From JANNGZ01 sp031404155 (GTDB lineage: Bacteria; Pseudomonadota; Gammaproteobacteria; Burkholderiales; Burkholderiaceae_C): a stretch of 11,650 bases of DNA. The notes under the pieces are model-generated. The model saw only the letters and a program-made list of their open reading frames with translations. It had not been told where the DNA came from and ran no database searches. Of this stretch, positions 1-6,604 are shown piece by piece. The stretch is taken from positions 1-11,650 of the forward strand of contig JANNGZ010000418.1 of assembly GCA_031404155.1 (NCBI GenBank), given 5' to 3'. The number at the start of each line of letters is the position of its first letter. Positions within the stretch are counted from its first letter, which is position 1. The translations under genes were made by a program, and so were the position numbers.

Positions 1-533
1 GCGCGGGCGCAGCCGAACTCGAACGCATGGCCTCCGGCGCCGGCTCGCCGTTCGCCCGGGGCGGCATGATCACCAAGGTGCTTGCCGCCAAACGCGCTGC
101 GCGCAGCGGGGCCAGCACGGTCATCGCGTGGGGTCGCGAACCCGACGTGCTGCTGCGCCTTGCCGAGGGCGAGGCGATCGGAACCGAGTTGCTCGCCGGC
201 ACCGGCAAACTTGCCGCGCGCAAGCAGTGGATGGCCGATCACCTGCAGCTGCGCGGTGCCGTGGTCGTCGATGACGGCGCGGTGCGCAAGCTGCGCGACG
301 AAGGCAAAAGCCTGTTGCCGATCGGTGTTGTCCAGGTCAGTGGCGACTTCGTGCGCGGTGATGTGATCGCGGTGTGCTCGCACGCCGGTGCCGAGATCGC
401 ACGCGGGCTGGCCAACTATTCCGCCGCGGAGGCGCGCCTCATCGCGCGCAAGGCTTCATCGCAGATCGAAGCGCTGCTCGGTTATTCGAGCGAGCCCGAA
501 CTGATCCACCGCGACAATCTGGTGCTCGCCTAG
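1..533 (+). CDS. proB: Glutamate 5-kinase, C-terminal part (5' end outside window)
   Basis: ProB phosphorylates L-glutamate on its gamma-carboxyl with ATP, the first and normally proline-feedback-inhibited step of cytosolic proline synthesis. The reading frame is open from base 3, so the start lies upstream. About 176 C-terminal residues are visible, against about 370 for the whole enzyme. The end of the kinase domain is recognisable from the GGMITK segment near base 63, which matches the GGMxTK motif of the family, followed by the ARKQW segment near base 213. After it comes a PUA domain with the typical DDGAVRKLRDEGKSLLP stretch (about 270-320), and the end has the ILGY/LLGY-type segment and HRD near the C-terminus. 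The gene is convergent with rppH, 74 bases away. Identification is firm from family motifs; the substrate-binding half cannot be inspected here. Confidence 0.95.
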   Translation, partial: AGAAELERMASGAGSPFARGGMITKVLAAKRAARSGASTVIAWGREPDVLLRLAEGEAIGTELLAGTGKLAARKQWMADHLQLRGAVVVDDGAVRKLRDEGKSLLPIGVVQVSGDFVRGDVIAVCSHAGAEIARGLANYSAAEARLIARKASSQIEALLGYSSEPELIHRDNLVLA

Positions 534-542
534 CGAGCGCCG

Positions 543-560
543 GATCGCGGCACCGCGGTC
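543..560. terminator. Weak hairpin between convergent proB and rppH
   Basis: Bases 543-549 and 554-560 can pair in a 7-base-pair stem (one T-G wobble) around a GCAC loop. No T-run follows on either strand, so this is not a standard intrinsic terminator. It may only slow polymerase or mark the shared 3' region of the two convergent genes. A second, 5-base-pair stem lies at 576-590. Nothing else is seen in the gap. Confidence 0.25.
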
Positions 561-607
561 ACTCGCCCGGGGGCAAGGCCGGGTCGGCCTGCGGCGGGGG
601 CAGCGGA

Positions 608-1135
608 TCATCTCGCCGATGTGGCCGCGCTCCGCCACGAAGGAACCGGTTGTGCAGGTTCACCCCGCGGCAGGAAACGCGCCAGTTCGGTCAGGGCCAT
701 TTCGTACACCCCCCGCTTGAACTCGATCACCACGTCCAGCGGCACCCAGTATTCGTTCCAGCGCCAGGCGTCGAACTCGGGGTGGTCGGTGGCGCGCAGG
801 TTCATGTCGCTGTCGCGGCCCACGAGCTTGAGCAGAAACCAGATCTGCTTCTGCCCCTTGTAGTGGCCGCGCGCGTCGCGCCGAATGTAGTGGTCCGGCA
901 CTTCGTAGCGCAGCCAGTCGCGGGTGCGCGCGACGATGCGCACATGTTCGGGCCTCAAGCCCACTTCCTCGTGCAGCTCACGCAACATCGCCTGCTCGGG
1001 CGACTCGCCGTGATTGATGCCCCCTTGCGGGAACTGCCAGCTGTGCGTGCGGAGCCTTTTGCCCCAGAACACCTGGTTGCGCGAGTTGAGCAGGACGATG
1101 CCGACGTTGGGCCTGAAGCCTTCACGGTCGAGCAT
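608..1135 (-). CDS. rppH: RNA pyrophosphohydrolase (Nudix family)
   Basis: RppH removes pyrophosphate from the 5' triphosphate of mRNA, leaving a monophosphate that opens the transcript to RNase E decay. The 175-residue product has the RppH signature start MLDREGFRPNVGI and the HSWQFPQGG segment. A complete Nudix box spans residues 38-60 (G-x5-E-x7-REL-x-EE-x-GL), with R52, E53, E56 and E57 of the metal site. The WRW and VIEFKR segments in the second half are also typical of RppH. An in-frame TTG lies six bases further upstream at 1141. I prefer ATG 1135 because family members start with MLDREGF or MIDxxG, and because a GGGG ribosome site (1143-1146) sits seven bases before it. The gene is divergent from proS, and the C-terminus after about residue 160 is a low-complexity tail. 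Confidence 0.95.
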   Translation of the reverse strand: MLDREGFRPNVGIVLLNSRNQVFWGKRLRTHSWQFPQGGINHGESPEQAMLRELHEEVGLRPEHVRIVARTRDWLRYEVPDHYIRRDARGHYKGQKQIWFLLKLVGRDSDMNLRATDHPEFDAWRWNEYWVPLDVVIEFKRGVYEMALTELARFLPRGEPAQPVPSWRSAATSAR

Positions 1136-1257
1136 AATCAAACCCCGATTCTTGAACTGAAATCATTATTGCACTGGGCCGGCGCGGCGCACGATTCCTC
1201 GCTTTCCCGCATGCGACATGAGCATGTTGCGCGGCCTGTGAATCGAGCCCCGAGCCC
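1136..1257. promoter_or_regulatory. Divergent rppH-proS control region
   Basis: This 122-base gap separates two divergent genes and must hold promoters for both. It contains an AT-rich patch at about 1147-1170 that stands out in a GC-rich window. Candidate -10-like hexamers are CATTAT at 1164-1169 on the plus strand and AATAAT at 1170-1165 on the minus strand. No good -35 hexamer sits at the right distance from either, so the assignments are weak. proS has no clear Shine-Dalgarno sequence before its ATG. Confidence 0.35.
1143..1146 (-). promoter_or_regulatory. Ribosome binding site of rppH
   Basis: GGGG on the minus strand, seven bases before ATG 1135. This spacing favours ATG 1135 over the alternative TTG at 1141, which would leave only one base between. 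Confidence 0.5.
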
Positions 1258-3000
1258 ATGAAAGCAAGCCAGTTCTTCATCGCCACGCAGAAAGAAGCGC
1301 CCGCCGACGCCGAAGTCGTGAGTCACAAACTCATGATGCGCGCCGGCCTCATCAAGCGGCTTGGCGCCGGCATCTACAACTACATGCCGATGGGCCTGCG
1401 CGTCATCCGCAAGGTCGAAAACATCATCCGCGAGGAGATGAACCGCGCCGGCGCGGTCGAGTTGCTGATGCCGGTGGTGCAGCCGGCCGAGTTGTGGCGC
1501 GAGAGCGGCCGCTTCCAGCTGTACGGCCCCGAGTTGCTGCGGGTGAAGGACCGCCATGACCGCGACTTCGTGATCCAGCCCACCAGCGAAGAGGTGGTCA
1601 CCGACATCGCGCGCCAGGAGCTGCGCAGCTACAAACAACTGCCCCGAAATTTCTATCACATTCAGACCAAGTTCCGCGACGAGCGCCGCCCCCGCTTCGG
1701 CCTGATGCGTGGGCGTGAGTTCACGATGAAGGATGCGTACTCGTTCGACCGCGACAAGGCCGCGGCGGCGCGCAGCTACGAGGTGATGGTGAAAGCCTAC
1801 GGCGCCATCTTCGACCGTTTCGGCTTGGAGTACCGCGCGGTGGCGGCGGACTCGGGCGCGATCGGCGGCGACCTGTCGCAGGAGTTCCAGGTGATCGCCG
1901 ACACCGGCGAGGACGCGATCGTTTACTGCCCAAGCTCGGACTACGCAGCCAACATCGAGTTGGCCGAAGCTGTGTCCTTGATCGCCGAACGTGGCGCACC
2001 GAGCGCAACGCTGGTGAAGACGCCCACGCCGGGCAAGAGCACATGCGAAGACGTGGCCGCATGGCTCGGCGTGCCGCTGTCGAGCACGGTCAAGTCGCTG
2101 GTGCTCGCCACCGAACAACTCGACGACAAGGGCGTCGCGGGCAAGACCACCTTGTGGCTGCTGCTGGTGCGCGGCGACCATTCGCTCAACGAAGTGAAGG
2201 CCGGCAAAGTAGCTGGCCTGAAGTCTGGCTTTCGATTCGCGACCGGCGCCGAGATCGAACACCACTTCGGCTGCAAGCCCGGTTACCTCGGCGCCATCGG
2301 CACCCGCAAGCCGGTGAAGGTGGTTGCGGACCGCACCGTGGCTCGGATGCACGACTTCATCTGCGGCGCCAACCAGGCCGACTTCCACTACACCGGCGTC
2401 AACTGGGGCCGCGACCTGCCCGAACCCGACCTGGTGGCCGACATCCGCAACGTCGTCGCCGGCGACCCGTCGCCCGACGGCAAGGGTGTGCTTGCGATCC
2501 AGCGCGGCATCGAAGTCGGCCATGTGTTCTACCTCGGCACCAAGTACAGCGCGGCGATGAACGCCACCTTCCTAGACGAAACCGGCAAGCCGCAGCCGTT
2601 CGAGATGGGCTGCTACGGCATCGGCGTCACGCGCATCCTGGGCGCGGCGATCGAGCAGAACCACGATGAGCGCGGCATCGTCTGGCCGGACGCGATCGCG
2701 CCCTTCACCGTCGTCCTCTGCCCGATCGGCTACGAACGCAGCGCCGAGGTGAAGGCGGCCGCCGACCAGCTTCATGACGAGTTGCTGCAACTCGGCGTCG
2801 ACGTGATGCTCGACGACCGCGGCGAGCGGCCGGGCGCGATGTTTGCCGACTGGGAGTTGATCGGCGTGCCGCACCGCGTGGTGCTCTCCGACCGCGGCTT
2901 GAAGGAAGGCAGCGTCGAAGTCCAGGGCCGGCGCGAGGCGCAAGCGAGCAAGTTGCCGCTGGCCGGCGTCGCCGCCGTCGTGAAGGGCCGGTTGCGCTGA
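1258..3000 (+). CDS. proS: Prolyl-tRNA synthetase, bacterial type with editing domain
   Basis: ProS charges tRNA(Pro) with proline in the cytosol. The 580-residue product is close to the family length (E. coli enzyme 572). The class II catalytic core is seen in the FRDERRPRFGLMRGREF region (residues 139-155, motif 2) followed by TMKDAYSF, and in motif 3 around residues 452-467 (GIGVTRILGAAIEQ is within it). Between them, about residues 224-407, lies the YbaK-like INS domain that hydrolyses mischarged Ala-tRNA(Pro). K279 matches the conserved editing lysine of the E. coli enzyme. The anticodon-binding domain covers about 484-577. The start is supported by the typical MKASQFFIATQKEAP N-terminus. 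Its stop codon directly abuts the ATG of the membrane protein downstream, which implies co-transcription. Proximity to proB links proline synthesis and charging, but proB belongs to a different transcript. Confidence 0.98.
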   Translation: MKASQFFIATQKEAPADAEVVSHKLMMRAGLIKRLGAGIYNYMPMGLRVIRKVENIIREEMNRAGAVELLMPVVQPAELWRESGRFQLYGPELLRVKDRHDRDFVIQPTSEEVVTDIARQELRSYKQLPRNFYHIQTKFRDERRPRFGLMRGREFTMKDAYSFDRDKAAAARSYEVMVKAYGAIFDRFGLEYRAVAADSGAIGGDLSQEFQVIADTGEDAIVYCPSSDYAANIELAEAVSLIAERGAPSATLVKTPTPGKSTCEDVAAWLGVPLSSTVKSLVLATEQLDDKGVAGKTTLWLLLVRGDHSLNEVKAGKVAGLKSGFRFATGAEIEHHFGCKPGYLGAIGTRKPVKVVADRTVARMHDFICGANQADFHYTGVNWGRDLPEPDLVADIRNVVAGDPSPDGKGVLAIQRGIEVGHVFYLGTKYSAAMNATFLDETGKPQPFEMGCYGIGVTRILGAAIEQNHDERGIVWPDAIAPFTVVLCPIGYERSAEVKAAADQLHDELLQLGVDVMLDDRGERPGAMFADWELIGVPHRVVLSDRGLKEGSVEVQGRREAQASKLPLAGVAAVVKGRLR

Positions 3001-4128
3001 ATGCGCGAGCCGGCCGCTGGCGGCTCAGCTCGCGAGCCGGTCCTCGACGCCTTGCGTGTCCTGGCGCTGGCCGCGGTGTTCGTGGTCAACCTGGGTGGCT
3101 ATTCGGTCCTGCCCGAGGGGCCGGTGGCGCCACCTCAGCCCGCCGGCTCTGTGCTCGCTGAGCTCGCCGTGTTCGTCATTGCCGCGCTGTTCCAGGGCAA
3201 GGGCTACCCGCTGCTGGCGTTCCTGTTCGGCTACAGCTTCGCGCTGTCCTTGCGCGCCCGTCGCGTTGCGAACCCGGTGGCGCATCGGCGGCGGCGCATG
3301 GCCCGCCTGCTCTGCGTCGGCGTGCTGCACGGCTCGCTGATCTACGCCGGAGACGTGCTCACCATCTACGCGGTGTGCGGCTTCTCGCTGCTGGCCATCT
3401 CTCGCTGGCGGCTCAAAAGGCTGGTGACTGTCCTGATCCTTCTCAGCGTGCTTGCGGTGGGGTCGACGTTGGTGTTTGTCGCGGCGGGCCTGCTTGGGGC
3501 GGACGGCGCGGGCGCGGCATTGAGCCCCAGCCTCGCTGCGCCCGCCTCGATCTCGACCTGGCTTTCGCTGAATGCCCACCTGTACGCATCGTCCACGGTC
3601 GGCGCCATCGTCTTCGGGCTGCCGGCGTTTTTGTCGCTGATGCTGGCCGGCTTCATCGGTGGTCGGCTGCGCTGGTTCTCGCACCCTCGCTGGCGGCCGG
3701 CGCTTCACAGGTGCAGGGGCTGGGCCTTGCCCTTGGGGGTGGTCGCGAATCTGCTCTTTGCGTTGGCAACACTGCGCTGGGTGCAGCAGGCGCCCGAGGA
3801 CGTTGCGGTGCTGAGTTTGCTCACCTGGTTCATCGGCCCCTTGCTGCTCGCCGGCCTCGTGCCATGGTGCGTGCTGCGGTGGCAAACGCAGTCGACACCC
3901 ATCTTGCGTTGGCTTGCGCCGGCGGGCGCCTCGACCCTCACCCTGTACCTCAGCGGCTCGCTCGTCGGCTTGCTGTTCTTGAGCGGCGCGGGCATGGCGC
4001 TCGCGCCCGGCAGCGCGGCCCTGCTCGGTGCATCGCTGGCCGCCTGGGCCGGCCTGGTTTGGATTTTGCGGAGCCTGGCGGTACGCGGCGTTCGCATGCC
4101 GCTCGAGCGCTGGCTGGCCCAGCCGTGA
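3001..4128 (+). CDS. DUF418-type multi-pass inner-membrane protein
   Basis: This is a 375-residue, strongly hydrophobic protein with roughly eight to ten predicted membrane segments. It resembles the DUF418 family (E. coli YeiB is a relative of similar length), for which no firm biochemical function is known to me; a transport role is often suggested. Family-like landmarks are the N-terminal LDALRVLALAAVFVVNL (residues 15-31), the FLFGYSFAL segment (74-82), the RRRRMARLL loop (96-104), the HG...GDVLTIYAVCG block (110-127), and a C-terminal PLERWL near the end. The ATG immediately follows the proS stop (TGA-ATG), so translation may be coupled. Its own stop overlaps the GTG of the lytic transglycosylase. 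The middle part (about 165-300) is more divergent. DUF418 membership comes from recalled motifs and has not been tested by a profile search. Confidence 0.8.
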   Translation: MREPAAGGSAREPVLDALRVLALAAVFVVNLGGYSVLPEGPVAPPQPAGSVLAELAVFVIAALFQGKGYPLLAFLFGYSFALSLRARRVANPVAHRRRRMARLLCVGVLHGSLIYAGDVLTIYAVCGFSLLAISRWRLKRLVTVLILLSVLAVGSTLVFVAAGLLGADGAGAALSPSLAAPASISTWLSLNAHLYASSTVGAIVFGLPAFLSLMLAGFIGGRLRWFSHPRWRPALHRCRGWALPLGVVANLLFALATLRWVQQAPEDVAVLSLLTWFIGPLLLAGLVPWCVLRWQTQSTPILRWLAPAGASTLTLYLSGSLVGLLFLSGAGMALAPGSAALLGASLAAWAGLVWILRSLAVRGVRMPLERWLAQP

Positions 4129-4817
4129 AGCGCCTCGCGCCTGGTTCTTGCGCGTCGCGCCGGCGCATCCTTCTCGCCGCCCTGCTCGGTGGGCCGGCAA
4201 TGGCTTGGCGCACTGCGCGGGCCGGCGCGCAAGTGGAAGAACCCTTGGCCAACGCGGTGCGCGCGGTGCTTTCAAACGCGATCGCGAGCGATGCGCCGCC
4301 GCGACCGACTTTCGGAACGCTGGAGGAGCGCCTGAGCTACCTGCGCTGGCTCGGCGCGATGAGCGAGCGCCTGAAGCGGCGCAAGGCCGAGCATGTGACG
4401 CGGGTGGAGTTTCTCGAAACCCTTTGGTACGAAAGCAAACGGGCAGGCCTGGAGCCGGCTCTGGTGCTAGGCCTGATCCAGGTCGAGAGCGGTTTTCGCA
4501 AGTACGCGATCAGCAAGGCCGGCGCGCGGGGCTACATGCAGGTGATGCCGTTCTGGGCCCGCCTGATCGGCGACGGCGACGCCGCCAAGCTGTTCCATAT
4601 GCAGACCAACCTGCGCTTCGGCTGCATCATCCTGCGCCACTACCTCGACATCGAGCTCGGCGACCTCTACCTTGCGCTGGGCCGCTACAACGGCAGCCGC
4701 GGCAAACCGGAGTATCCGAACGCGGTGTTCGCGAACCGGCGTTTCTGGTTGCCCGACGGTTTGCCCGTCAAAGCTGCGGCGAGCGCGGCGTCACAGCCCG
4801 CGCCACTCGCGCGCTGA
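4125..4817 (+). CDS. SLT-type lytic transglycosylase with Tat-like signal peptide
   Basis: Predicted 230-residue periplasmic enzyme that cleaves the MurNAc-GlcNAc bond of peptidoglycan, forming 1,6-anhydro ends. The Slt/goose-lysozyme fold motifs are present: LGLIQVESGF with catalytic E121, GARGYMQVMPFW (132-143), NLRFGCIILRHYL (161-173) and ALGRYNGS (183-190). The GTG at 4125 is chosen because it begins a signal peptide. S11-R12-R13-R14-I15-L16-L17 resembles the Tat motif SRRxFLK and precedes a short hydrophobic stretch ending near AMA (25-27). The only near alternative, ATG 4201, would delete the signal. GTG overlaps the upstream stop as GTGA. The 3' end runs 27 bases into convergent ubiX. 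The enzyme class is clear; the specific family name (MltC-like, Slt70-like or other) is not. Confidence 0.88.
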   Translation: MKRLAPGSCASRRRILLAALLGGPAMAWRTARAGAQVEEPLANAVRAVLSNAIASDAPPRPTFGTLEERLSYLRWLGAMSERLKRRKAEHVTRVEFLETLWYESKRAGLEPALVLGLIQVESGFRKYAISKAGARGYMQVMPFWARLIGDGDAAKLFHMQTNLRFGCIILRHYLDIELGDLYLALGRYNGSRGKPEYPNAVFANRRFWLPDGLPVKAAASAASQPAPLAR

Positions 4818-5357
4818 GGCTTCGCCCACACCGAGCAGCGCCAGCACGCGCTCAACGGTGTCGTCCACCAACTCGTCGATGGTCTGCGGCCGATGGTAGA
4901 AGGCCGGCAGCGGCGGAAACACAATGCCGCCCATCTCGGTGACGGCCGTCATGTTGCGCAGGTGAGCCAGGTTGAACGGCGTCTCGCGCACCATCAGCAC
5001 CAGGCGCCTGCGCTCCTTGAGCGCCACATCGGCGGCGCGGGTGAGCAGGTTGTCCGACAGGCCATGCGCGATCGCCGCCAGCGACTTCATCGAGCACGGC
5101 GCCACCACCATCGCCATGGTGGCAAAACTGCCGCTGGCGATGCAGGCGCCGATGTCGGCGTGCGAGTAGGCGTGATCGGCCAGCGCTTCCAGTGCGGTGC
5201 GATCCAGGCCGAGTTCGTGATGCACGTTGAGCACGCCGGCCGGGGTGGCCACCAGGTGCGTCTGGACGCCCAGCGCCTGTGCGCGCTGCAACAGGCGCAC
5301 GCCGTAAAGTGCACCGCTGGCGCCGGTCAATCCGACGACCAGCCTGGGCGATATCAC
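4791..5357 (-). CDS. ubiX: Flavin prenyltransferase UbiX
   Basis: UbiX joins a dimethylallyl group to FMN, making the prenyl-FMN cofactor used by UbiD-type decarboxylases in ubiquinone synthesis. The 188-residue length is usual for the family. Visible motifs are the N-terminal flavin-binding loop GLTGASGALYGVRLL (residues 9-23), SGSFATMAMVVAPCSMKSLA (75-94), SDNLLTRAADVALKERR (101-117) with K114, and VRETPF (123-128) whose R124-E125 pair matches conserved active-site residues. GGIVFPPLPAFY follows (143-154). Translation begins at GTG 5357, overlapping the grxD stop as GTGA, so the two are probably coupled. The 3' end overlaps the lytic transglycosylase gene by 27 bases in convergent orientation. 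The partner ubiD is not in this window. Confidence 0.96.
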   Translation of the reverse strand: MISPRLVVGLTGASGALYGVRLLQRAQALGVQTHLVATPAGVLNVHHELGLDRTALEALADHAYSHADIGACIASGSFATMAMVVAPCSMKSLAAIAHGLSDNLLTRAADVALKERRRLVLMVRETPFNLAHLRNMTAVTEMGGIVFPPLPAFYHRPQTIDELVDDTVERVLALLGVGEASAREWRGL

Positions 5358-5668
5358 TGCGCGGCCAGGGCCTGCTGCAACTCGCCGCTCTGGTACATCT
5401 CCATCATGATGTCCGAGCCGCCGACAAACTCGCCGTTCACGTACAACTGCGGAATCGTCGGCCAGTTGGCGTAGTCCTTGATGCCCTGGCGAACGCCCTC
5501 GTCCTCGAGCACGTTCACGGTGGTCAGGTCACCCACGCCGCAGGCCTTGAGGATCTGGATCGCGCGGCCGGAGAAGCCGCACATCGGAAACTGCGAGGTG
5601 CCCTTCATGAAGAGCACGACCCGGTTCTTCTTGACGAGCGTATCGATACGCTGCTGGACTTCGTTCAT
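5354..5668 (-). CDS. grxD: Monothiol glutaredoxin, CGFS type (Grx4)
   Basis: GrxD-type proteins bind a [2Fe-2S] cluster with glutathione, usually as dimers or with BolA, and pass it to target proteins; they are weak thiol reductants. The 104-residue product carries the signature MKGTSQFPMCGFS (residues 21-33) with the single active cysteine C30. WPTIPQLYVNGEFVGGSDI follows, containing the TIPQ cis-proline and the glutathione-binding GGSD. The frame is open upstream to a further start at 5713, but ATG 5668 gives the family N-terminus MNEVQQRIDTLV, and the extra 15 residues look non-native. No clear Shine-Dalgarno is seen; instead an inverted repeat occupies the space. ubiX follows with a four-base overlap. 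The grxD-ubiX pair was probably part of one long unit with hemA-prfA-prmC in relatives. Confidence 0.97.
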   Translation of the reverse strand: MNEVQQRIDTLVKKNRVVLFMKGTSQFPMCGFSGRAIQILKACGVGDLTTVNVLEDEGVRQGIKDYANWPTIPQLYVNGEFVGGSDIMMEMYQSGELQQALAAQ

Positions 5669-5675
5669 GGCGATT

Positions 5676-5702
5676 CGGCGGCAAGAGTTCGAACAGCCGC
5701 CG
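5676..5702. repeat. Inverted repeat just upstream of grxD
   Basis: Perfect 7-base arms at 5676-5682 and 5696-5702 (CGGCGGC / GCCGCCG) flank a 13-base centre that contains the palindrome TTCGAA at 5688-5693. The repeat ends seven bases before the grxD ATG and touches the TATAAC hexamer. It could be an operator, or a hairpin hiding the ribosome site in read-through RNA. Confidence 0.5.
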
Positions 5703-5707
5703 TTATA
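5702..5707 (-). promoter_or_regulatory. Possible -10 box of grxD-ubiX
   Basis: TATAAC on the minus strand matches five of six bases of the sigma-70 -10 consensus and would start RNA near 5695, about 27 bases before grxD. No convincing -35 hexamer lies 16-18 bases upstream, where a GC-rich hairpin sits. Confidence 0.4.
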
Positions 5708-5714
5708 CGGCAAA

Positions 5715-5732
5715 GCGGCGCCGCAGCGCCGC
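5715..5732 (-). terminator. Possible terminator hairpin after the outer-membrane protein gene
   Basis: Perfect 7-base-pair stem GCGGCGC/GCGCCGC with a four-base loop. On the minus strand it is followed by only TTT and then GCCG, a weak U-tract. It lies 81 bases after the stop of the beta-barrel gene and just before the putative grxD promoter, so it could partly separate the two units. Confidence 0.35.
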
Positions 5733-5813
5733 GCTCCGATTCAAGGCCCCGTCGGTAGCGGGCTCACACCGCAGCACCGGCTCGTACCGCCGGGGTGGGA
5801 GGCCCGCGGACAA

Positions 5814-6422
5814 TCAGAACGAGTACGAGACGCCGAGCTGGAGCACAGGCGCCAGGCGCAACTCGCGCAGGTAGTCCTCGAGAACCAGTTGCCCCTGCAC
5901 GGAGCGGCCGAGGCGGATGCCCGAACCGGGGCCGCGGGCCATGACGCCGACATCGGCGGTGAAGCTCAAGCCGGTGCGCGTGACCAGCCCGGTGTAGCCG
6001 AGCCCGACATAAGGGATGGTGCTCGAGGTGTCGGCGCCGCTGTCGATCTGACTGCGCAGCACGGTCATTGACAGCCCGTTGCCCCGGGTCTGCGCGAGTG
6101 CGGTCGTGCCCAGGGTGGCAGACCGCGGGCCGAAGACCAGGCCGCTGGTGGCGCGCAGGCCGCCGGACACACGCCCCTGGCCAAAACCCGGGCCGGTGAA
6201 GTAGTAGTCGCCGAACACCTGGGCCTCGGCCACGCGCTGCGAGCCGTTGGCTGCCGCTTCGGCGCCAAGAGGCGCGGCGGTCGACAGGCCGACCCGCGCT
6301 TGCCAGCGCGGCCAAGCGGTGGAATCGGGGGTTTTGAGCCCGGACTGGGCCAGCACGGCAGCCGACATCGCCGACATCACCAGAGCCAACCAGGGCCTTG
6401 CGGATTTCAATGTCGTGTTCAT
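5814..6422 (-). CDS. Small outer-membrane beta-barrel protein, function unknown
   Basis: A 202-residue protein with an N-terminal signal peptide: K6, R9, then the hydrophobic stretch 11-24, with likely cleavage after VLA25. The predicted mature length is about 177 residues. The body alternates polar and apolar residues in short strands rich in glycine and aromatics (FGDYYFTGPGFGQGRVSGG, IPYVGLGYTGL). It ends in LQLGVSYSF, whose terminal phenylalanine fits the signal for insertion by the BAM complex. An eight-stranded barrel of OmpA or OmpW size is a reasonable inference. ATG 6422 is preferred over an upstream in-frame start at 6437 because a GGGAG ribosome site lies six bases before it and the signal peptide starts there. 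The gene sits between prmC and grxD on the same strand, with 182 bases upstream. I recall similar proteins in betaproteobacteria but cannot name a family or ligand. Confidence 0.8.
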   Translation of the reverse strand: MNTTLKSARPWLALVMSAMSAAVLAQSGLKTPDSTAWPRWQARVGLSTAAPLGAEAAANGSQRVAEAQVFGDYYFTGPGFGQGRVSGGLRATSGLVFGPRSATLGTTALAQTRGNGLSMTVLRSQIDSGADTSSTIPYVGLGYTGLVTRTGLSFTADVGVMARGPGSGIRLGRSVQGQLVLEDYLRELRLAPVLQLGVSYSF

Positions 6423-6428
6423 CGACTG

Positions 6429-6433
6429 CTCCC
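6429..6433 (-). promoter_or_regulatory. Strong ribosome binding site of the beta-barrel gene
   Basis: GGGAG on the minus strand with a six-base spacer to ATG 6422. It is the clearest Shine-Dalgarno sequence in the window and decides the start against 6437. Confidence 0.65.
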
Positions 6434-6438
6434 ACACC

Positions 6439-6452
6439 GGTTCCGGGTTCCG
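6439..6452. repeat. Tandem 7-base repeat in the 5' leader of the beta-barrel gene
   Basis: GGTTCCG occurs twice in direct succession (6439-6445, 6446-6452) on the plus strand, just upstream of the ribosome site. It may be chance or a small slippage product. Confidence 0.4.
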
Positions 6453-6604
6453 GCGTTTGCGATCCAGCGATGCCGCCTGAAGCTGCTGCGTGCATCCTGC
6501 CCCGGTGAAATCATGCTACGCCCAAGGCGCTTCGACGTGGGGTGTAAATAGCGTGCTTTTCCCCCTGTTCGTGGGGCCCCCGTGCGGGCCGTTGCGCGGT
6601 CGCG

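Larger units (their letters stand above)
6423..6604 (-). promoter_or_regulatory. prmC to beta-barrel gap, probable promoter region
   Basis: This 182-base gap is the largest in the window. The part near prmC has GC-rich stems (GGCCC/GGGCC near 6560-6580) but no T-run on the minus strand, so no intrinsic terminator is evident. A less GC-rich patch around 6509-6550 includes the -10-like TATTTA (minus strand, about 6545-6550) with no matching -35. The length and the strong ribosome site suggest that the beta-barrel gene has its own promoter here, but I cannot place it. Confidence 0.35.

Noticed and set aside
1138..2523. Long minus-strand open frame (461 codons) opposite proS
   Set aside because: It is the antisense of a clearly identified proS. 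The composition (long runs of Ala, Val, His, Asp, Gln) is what GC-rich codons give when read on the other strand, and no domain is recognisable.
3375..4124. N-terminal extension of the transglycosylase frame back to 3375
   Set aside because: It lies wholly inside the DUF418 coding region in another frame. The GTG at 4125 gives a proper signal peptide and a coupled start.
3025..4275. Minus-strand open frame of 416 codons opposite the DUF418 gene
   Set aside because: Product is extremely rich in Arg, Gln, Pro and Ala with no hydrophobic core, typical of antisense reading of a membrane-protein gene with high GC3.
5669..5713. Upstream 15-codon extension of grxD
   Set aside because: It would run through the inverted repeat and the TATAAC box, and the residues do not resemble Grx4 N-termini. 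ATG 5668 fits the family.
6541..6604. GC-rich stems and GGGGCCCC palindrome after prmC as a terminator
   Set aside because: No U-tract follows on the minus strand; the only T-run lies on the plus strand, where no gene ends.
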